Origin: Anniella stebbinsi
Lineage: Eukaryota > Chordata > Lepidosauria > Squamata > Anniellidae
Direction: 5' to 3'
Assembly: GCA_029215795.1 (NCBI GenBank)
Contig: JARDYH010000002.1
Span: forward strand, 133,121,001 to 133,185,000
DNA: 64,000 bases
The notes below the pieces were generated by a model. The model had not been told where the DNA came from. It searched no databases and was given only the letters and a program-made list of their open reading frames with translations. Made by a program: the position numbers and the translations under genes. Of the stretch, positions 57,494 to 64,000 are shown in pieces (the first letter of the stretch is position 1; each line of letters opens with the position of its first letter).

Positions 57494-57984
57494 GTAGGTT
57501 TGGCCTGTGCGCAACTTCCGGGCTCCGTGGGGACGAGGGGGGGCACTTCACTCCTGCCTAACACTGTGGGACAGAAGAGCTGGTTTGGTCCTCCTTGACG
57601 TTGGGCTTGTCTCAGGGCTGGTCTCACTTTATGTCACTGAAATTTCAGTCAAATTTGGTGATGGGGCAATTGGACTAAAACCCTGAAATGAAATGGTAGG
57701 AGAGGGTGGAACAACGTAGGGGAGAGAGCCTAGGGAGGGCTTCTTCACCACTCATTCCTCGCTTTTTATTTTCTTAATCTTTCTTTACATTTTAAGGAAA
57801 AGGAGGAGGCGAAGAAGAAGAAGAAGAAGCCCTTTCCTCTCCCCCGAAACAGTTTTAGGTGTCAAATTGCAACCTCAAAATAGTTCCAAAACAAATTTGA
57901 TCTCCACTAGAGACTTGAGCGGTTTTGTTGTTGTGTCTTTTCTTATGGGTGTTCATAATGAACCGCGCAACACAGAGCAGCCTT

Positions 57985-58105
57985 CCCTAACCTCGTGCAA
58001 ACCTGGAAGACAACAACTCCCATCATCCCAGGCCATGCTGGCTGGGGCTGATGGGTGTTGAAGTCCAGAATATCTGGAGGGCCCCAGGTTGGGGAAAGCT
58101 GGCCT
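57985..58105. repeat. Short palindromic dispersed repeat
   Basis: CAACAACTCCCATCATCCCA and GCTGATGGGTGTTGAAGTCC oppose each other, ending ATATCTGGAGGGCCCCAGGT. Same family as 33405-33525. Confidence 0.72.
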
Positions 58106-58274
58106 GTATAGGCTAGCATTCTGTTTCCCACAGTGACCAGCCAGAGCTCACCCTGGGTCAATCTGGCCATCCGTAACGACTCCATATCGTGCGAACAGCT
58201 GGCTGCCACTGCAAATACACCTTCCTTTCCATGGCTTGTGCATGGATTTATTGCAGGGGTGAGCGACTTGAAGC

Positions 58275-58407
58275 CCTGTGTTGAGTTTGGGTTCTGGTTC
58301 TGCCAGGTCCAAGTCATCGATCACACATATGGCGCTCCTGCTCACAGCACCACACGTGTGAATGATGACTTGGGCCTGGCAGAACCAGAACCCAAACTCA
58401 ACACAGG
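58275..58407. repeat. Perfect-stem inverted repeat, 44-bp arms
   Basis: Arms 58275-58318 and 58364-58407 are complementary at 43 of 44 positions (CCTGTGTTGAGTTTGGGTTC at the left end). The pairing extends more loosely into the 45-bp centre. No similar sequence elsewhere in the window. Confidence 0.9.
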
Positions 58408-58434
58408 TCCTTCCAGATGTTTTGGCGTACATCT

Positions 58435-58640
58435 TAAGAACCTAAGAAGAGCCCTGCTGGATCAGACCAAAGGTCCATCTAGCCCAGCACTCTGTTCACA
58501 CAATGGCCAACCAGCTGTCGACCAGGGACCCATAAGCAGGACACGGAGCAACAGCACCCTCCTGCTCATGTTCCCGAGCAACTGGTGCGTATAGGCTTAC
58601 TAACTCTGGAACTGGAGGTAGCACATCTTCCATGAACCCT
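58435..58640 (-). mobile_element. CR1-like LINE tail, antisense
   Basis: AAGAGCCCTGCTGGATCAGA, CCAACCAGCTGTCGACCAGG and GCAACTGGTGCGTATAGGC are the complement of 44830-45030. Confidence 0.82.
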
Positions 58641-59539
58641 AGCCAGTGTAGCCAGTAGTGAGGTCTGATGAGAGTTATTAGCCAAAACATCTGGAGGGCC
58701 ACAAGTTGCCCATCCCTGATTTCCACTCTCCCTTCGCCCCACACTCACACAATTCATGATAAGAACAGCAAAAGAACCATGCCTGTGAAGTGCTGTTCTT
58801 CAAGAATTTCCCCCACTTTGGGGTGATCTTCCAAAACTAGGTGTCTCTGAATTAACTCTTGGGGGGCGGGGGACAAAAGCAGCATCTTCTTTCTTTTAAG
58901 GGGAGAAATATTCGTGGGATTTGAAACCTCTCACCCCAACCATAGGAATGCCTTGTATTTAGGGGCCAGCTGAGATGGGTGTGTTCCCTTCCCTCAGTGT
59001 CTGCCGGGCCCACGCCACATCAAATGCAATACGCGGGGGAAGGATGCCTTTCTGCCTGTGCCAACTGCTCTGTGGCATTCAGAGGGAGGGCGGTTTGCGC
59101 CACTACAAACACCGCCAGCTAGGAGATCAAATGCCCCTACCTGCTGGCTCTGATGTTCCTCTTGCCGCCTATGCAGCTGTTTCCAGAGCTTGGCTTGCAC
59201 TGGGCCTATTATGAAGCTGCAGCTGGGATGATCTAAGCCAAGTGGTTCCCCCCCTCCCCCAGCTCTGTTCCAAGGAGCCCTGTGGTTCCTTGGAAATAGA
59301 CCAGGGGCTCCCCAAATGAGAGATCAGTAGAGGCAGTTAGCTTTACCCTAAAACACAGCTTTTTTGCTTTTACCCATCTTCCCCTGCATTGGGTGCACAA
59401 AAGCGGGGTAGACCCTGATTGCTCCACTACGCCGGAGAAGGGTGGGCAGAGGGGCTGGGAGACGTAGGGCGCTTCAAGGCGGAGCTTTTATTGTACAATT
59501 GTTCTGCCTCATTCATGGAATTTTGCAGAGGATCCTGAT

Positions 59540-60055
59540 GACTTTATTTGTTTATTTATTGCATTTCTATACCGCCCGATAGCCAAAGCTCTCTGGGCAG
59601 TTCACAAAAGTTAAAACCATCAAACACGAATCAAAGTATAAAACAAACAACAGTATAAAACAAGCAATCGTATAAAAACACAATATAAAAATACAATATA
59701 AAAGCACAACCAGGGTAAAACCGAGCAGCAATGCAGGGATTTATACAGATTTAAGATTTAAAATAGCAAAGTTAAAAGGCTAAGATGAGAAACTGTTAAA
59801 ATACTGGGAGAATAAAAAGGTCTTCACCCGGCGTCAAAAAGAGTATAACGTAGGTGCCAGGCGAACCTGTCTAGGGAGCGCATTCCACAGCCGGGGTGCC
59901 ACAGCAGAGAAGGCTCTCCTCCTGGTAGCCACCTGCCTCACTTCCTTTGGCAGGGTCTCACGACAAAGGACCCCTGAAGATGATCCTAGGGTCTGGGCAG
60001 GCACATATGGGAGGAGGCGTTCCTTCAGATAACCTGGCCCCAAGCTGTTTTGGAA
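59540..60055 (-). mobile_element. L2-type LINE 3' end, antisense
   Basis: The minus strand reads AFSAVAPRLWNALPRQVRLA; the tail shows ATACCGCCCGATAGCCAAAG beside A-rich DNA and a TTTA tract. Confidence 0.83.
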
Positions 60056-61434
60056 CCCTCCTGTGTTTTCCTACTGTGTCTTCTGAGGGAAAGATGTAAT
60101 CGCTGCACAATGCCTTTGAATTGGTGGGGCATCTGGAAGTCCAGGGGTGCCCATAGTGCAGGGATGAAAAACCAGTGTCCTTCCAGCTCCCATCAGCCCC
60201 AGCTAGCATGACCAGTGTTCATGGATGATTGGGATGATAGTCCAAAAAACATCTGAGGGGGTTCCCCACCCGTCTGCTGCAGTGGCTTCCTCATCTCCCA
60301 TTCTCTTGGGGCATTTCAAGCACAGGTCACCAATCCGTGTCAAGGGCATACCTGCAAGCCGCACAGGCAGTTTGAGCTTGTGGCATTTGGGGGCAGGCAG
60401 TCAAAACCCCATGGCATAGCCAGGCCAGGTTTCACGTCTGCCTTCCCAGCTCAGATTACAGGCAAAACCACCCATACCCACCCACAAGGTAAAGAGGCAT
60501 TCCCTCGCTCTTTTGGTTGTTTTACTGACTAAGAATTTCAGCGCCCATGCTGTGGCACGCTGGGCAAATGAGCCTGGCCACTGGGGCTTTCAATACAGCG
60601 TCGACTTGACAACTTAACAGACGCCTGACTTCCTCATACTTACCCACCCTGTAAAATAACCATGCTCCTTCTGAAACAGGAAGCCGTACTCTATTACATG
60701 CCTATTTCCTGTGTCTTTGGCCATGATTGCTGACTACGTCCTCCTTGAATTGCCCAAGCTCAGCTTTTGAGAGTTGCCTGTTGTTTTGGAACATGGGTGA
60801 TTATCCTGAGAAATGAATCTGGAAGGACGGCTTTTTAGATCCTTCAAGTCAATATAGGGCTGATTCACACATTGTGGGTTTGTGGTTTTTCAGATGAACA
60901 TCTAAAAATACATCATACATTTTAGACGTACATCTAAATACTTAAGTGTTAACAGCAAGTGGCCCCACAGGGACCTCTACCATCAACACTTCTCTGGGAA
61001 GAATTCCAAGAGAAAGAGAGGTAGGTGAGGATGACACCAGACACCAATTTCTCTTCGGCTGGGCGCTCCCTGACCCCAGGGCCACCAACTGCCCTGCAGG
61101 AAGGATCCTATTTTTTAAGAAAATGTTCACATTATTTCATGTATTGTTATTATTTTTATGTTACTTATAAGCTGCCTTCGTCGGATTTGTAACCAGACAT
61201 ATAACATATATATAATTACCATAATTAAAGCACAATATGAATGTTATACATATACATTCACTGAAGGGGGGGAGGTGTTGAAATGTTAATTGGCAAATCC
61301 CTAATTTGCACAAAGGCCCTCAGAGCTCACGTTCTCACTGGAACAGCTGTTAACATCCCTGCCTCCCATAGAACAGATTCATGCGGTCGGTGTGGGTATG
61401 TCTATCTGCTGGTCTAATTGTGGGATTCGTCGAT

Positions 61435-61800
61435 TATTATTATTATTATTATTATTATTTATTACATTTGTATACCGCCCCATAGCCGAAGCTCTCTGGG
61501 AGGTTTACTGCAAAATCATACAATATGCACATAGATTTAAAATTACTATAATAACGTAAAAGCTATAAGACTAAAAACAAAAAAACAGACCCAGGCTCAT
61601 CAGATATTGCTAAATGCCTGAGAGAAGAGGAAAGTCTTGACCTGGGGCCGAAAAGATAACAACATTGGCACCAGGCGGGCCTCGTTGGGGAGATCATTCC
61701 ACAATTGGGGGGCCACCACAGAGAAGGCCCTCTCCCTTGTTGCTGACCTCCAAGCTTTCCTCAGAGTAGGCACTCGGAGGAGGACCTTAGATGTTGAATG
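61435..61800 (-). mobile_element. L2-type LINE 3' end, antisense
   Basis: An ATT tract, ATACCGCCCCATAGCCGAAG and CATTCCACAATTGGGGGGCC followed by CCACAGAGAAGGCCCTC. Very close to 47235-47640. Confidence 0.85.
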
Positions 61801-61886
61801 TAGTGTTTGAGTAGGTTGGCCACTAGGTACAACAGGAAGTTGGGTTAGATAGGAACTTCAACTTGATCCAGCAGGGTGGTTCTTAG

Positions 61887-62570
61887 TAGGGATGTGCATG
61901 CCCAAAAATATTGTATTTTATTGTTATTGGAATTTCGGACCAAAAAAATTATCATCTCCAATAATATTGTAGGTTAATCGTATCGTCTTCACAATAATTA
62001 TCAGAAATCCGATATTTAATTTGCAGCCCCATTGTGCCCTATAGAGTTGATTTTTTTTAGAAAAAATGCCTATAACTTCTGTATGTTCAAAGTTACAGGC
62101 TTGAAACTTGGTCACAATGCTTATGGGGTATGCCTAAGTATGTGTATGAAATTTGAGATCAATCCCGCCAACCCTTGATTTTATATGAATTTTTAAAGAT
62201 CCTGCAACTTTTTGACAGGTCTGAATGAACGCACGTGGCGAGCTGTCACTCTGACCTGTCAGAACTTCAACGATCTTTAATAAATTCATATAAAATCGAG
62301 GGTTGGAGGGATCGATCTCAAATTTCATACACATACTTAGGCATACCCCATAAGCACTGTGACCAGGTTTCAAGCCTCTAACTTTTAAAATACAGAAGTT
62401 ATAGGTTTATTTATATGGCAGTCCGATAATCCAATATAATCGGGCTGAAAATTTTCGGATCGGATATTTATCGGAGGTTTTTCTATCGTATCGTTATCAT
62501 TAATTGGATGTCCGATAATGACCTTATCGGATCGTTATTGGACATTTTAACGATATGATACACATCCCTA
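61887..62570. mobile_element. 684-bp hAT-like palindromic element, perfect 8-bp duplication
   Basis: It starts TAGGGATGTGCATGCCC and ends TGATACACATCCCTA. Both flanks read GTTCTTAG (61879-61886 and 62571-62578), the 8-bp duplication of hAT elements, with a TAGGG-type terminus. The arms pair over much of the element; the best part is 62070-62200 with 62270-62400. The centre holds GACAGGTC...GACCTGTC, itself an inverted repeat. The outer parts are rich in ATCGGA/TCCGAT words. No transposase frame. Confidence 0.9.
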
Positions 62571-63834
62571 GTTCTTAGCACCTTTATCGTTAGCATGATG
62601 CGCTTCAATCTCTGCTCATGTATTGGTTTGGCATACATTTATTCTCGATGGTGTGTTGTTCGCACACGTGCCCAGTGGTTTGAGATTAGACCTAGAATGT
62701 TGCATGCTGGATCAGATGAGGGTGCAGAGATCTAGGCCAGCTGGATGTCAGCCTAGTGAAAAGCCAGTTTTACCAGCTCAGCCCACAGAGTACCTTCGCC
62801 TCTCCGATGGAAAGGGAATCCACCCAGGATTTGCAGATTAGAATGGCTGCTATTTGTTGGCGGAAGTGCACAACAGCTTCAGGACCAGCCTGAATCAGAC
62901 AGGGTCCGTTGTTTCTGCTTATGCACTGCCTAGAGAGGAGCTGATGGATGCCGAGAGCTGCTCAGTGTCTCCGTGAGATTCGGCACACAGATGACGCTGT
63001 TGCTGCTGTAGCTTGTAAGTGGATGTCTGAGCATCTTGGTGCCCTTGTGCAGGGGCAGGCAATTCGAGGGGACAAAGGGGGGCAATGTCATTAGACAATG
63101 TCATTGTTGGTTGCAAAGCATGCACTTTCTACTGCAACATCTCCAGACAAGCCTAGATAATTGTGTTTTAGAAAGGTTCGAGTCCCTAAGGGAAAATATT
63201 ATTCATTTAATACGTCAGTAGCAGCAAGCTTGGCACAAACAAATTACTGGAGGTGAATGAAGATACCTTCTTTAGAACAATGGCTGTAAAAAATATGGGG
63301 TCTAATTTAACACATTGTGGGCTTTATTTATTGGCCCCCAATCTAACACCAAATTAAGCATGGTTAAGGCAACTGAAAGCTATGGACAAGTAAGCCATTG
63401 GGCTGGTTTGCACTGTGTTGGATTGTAGTCAGTGGGATTTGAAACGTTGCATCTAAGCACAATACCAATGAAGGCCAAAACAGACATTTCTTTAACTGTG
63501 AATCTAGCAGTTACATCCGCTTTCATTTTTACTCTAGAGTAGGAGAAGGGCTCCCGGTCCTGATTAGTACCCTCGGGGAGGGAGGGGCTTTTAAAATCTG
63601 GCTTGCACCTCTTGGGCCTCCTCTAGAGTAACCATTTTAAAAAGGCAGAAGAGCTTTTGAGACATAGTTTTAAAGTAATATCTGTTTCGGTCCAAATAGA
63701 TGTGGCCTTCTAAGTCGCCCTTGCTTCATGTCAAACCGGCGGCAGATATGAGGAGTACTACAACACCAAACAAAAGCAGAGGTGAAGTCTCAGACTGATG
63801 CTCAGAAATGGAAATGCCATGCACATTTCTCCCA

Positions 63835-63965
63835 CACTAGAGGCATTCAAGATGCAGCTGGACAGCCATCTGTCAGGGATGCTTTAAGGTGGATTCCTGC
63901 ATTGAGCAGGGGGTTGGATTCGATGGCCTTAGAGGCCCCTTCCAACTCTACTATTCTATGATCCA
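63835..63965 (+). mobile_element. CR1 LINE 3' terminus
   Basis: AGATGCAGCTGGACAGCCAT, GGGATGCTTTAAGGTGGATT and TTCCAACTCTACTATTCTAT match the end of the CR1 fragment at 1228-1735. Confidence 0.85.
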
Positions 63966-64000
63966 GAACATTTGCTTCAGGGCACTCTAGCAATTGTTAC

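Larger units (their letters stand above)
57494..64000 (+). other. PLEKHA2: PLEKHA2 intron 5, open at the window end
   Basis: It starts at donor GTAGGT. No downstream exon could be identified in 6.5 kb, although a short one could be missed. It holds the repeats listed below. Sections 58760-59530, 60270-61420 and 62590-63820 show nothing I can classify. Confidence 0.6.

Noticed and set aside
58148..58594. Two open frames of 94 and 153 codons facing each other
   Set aside because: They share the sequence of the 44-bp inverted repeat and run into an antisense CR1 tail. No coding support.
59000..59215. Candidate PLEKHA2 exon 6
   Set aside because: The translated stretch does not resemble the VPKG continuation of TAPP2, and the boundaries lack a convincing acceptor and donor pair.

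Overview
This is vertebrate nuclear DNA, most likely from a squamate reptile (lizard or snake). The evidence is several Sauria-type tRNA-derived SINEs, many CR1 and L2 LINE fragments, an R4-like LINE fragment, and abundant short hAT-type and other foldback elements. Most long open frames in the window come from repeats or from a GC-rich island. The genes are split into short exons, found by splice sites plus protein similarity.

Two neighbouring genes are supported, both on the plus strand. The left part carries the last three coding exons of TACC1 (1902-2008, 4055-4175, 5202-5270), which encode the end of the coiled-coil TACC domain. A long, nearly repeat-free stretch follows that is probably its 3' UTR (to about 9.7 or 11.3 kb). 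A CpG island at about 18.2-19.45 kb is the likely promoter and untranslated first exon of PLEKHA2 (TAPP2). After an intron of about 27 kb come four PLEKHA2 coding exons (46398-46538, 51173-51229, 55198-55246, 57396-57493). They encode the first 115 residues, essentially the N-terminal PH domain; the rest lies beyond the right edge. From memory, the order and orientation TACC1 then PLEKHA2 match human chromosome 8p11. The two products are not known to work together: one is a centrosome/microtubule adaptor, the other a membrane phosphoinositide adaptor.

Everything else is intergenic or intronic and dominated by transposon remains. The best resolved structures are a three-layer nested insertion at 13.3-14.5 kb (foldback element, then a 320-bp hAT-like foldback, then a solo LTR with a 5-bp target duplication); two further intact 320-bp copies of the same hAT-like family with perfect 8-bp target duplications; a 684-bp hAT-like palindrome at 61.9-62.6 kb; a CpG-rich foldback family in two opposite copies 30 kb apart; and a displaced copy of the splice-acceptor region of PLEKHA2 exon 5 lying just upstream of the first coding exon. 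I see no defence system, operon, CRISPR array or other multi-gene novelty. The unusual content is transposon biology and its effect on these two genes.
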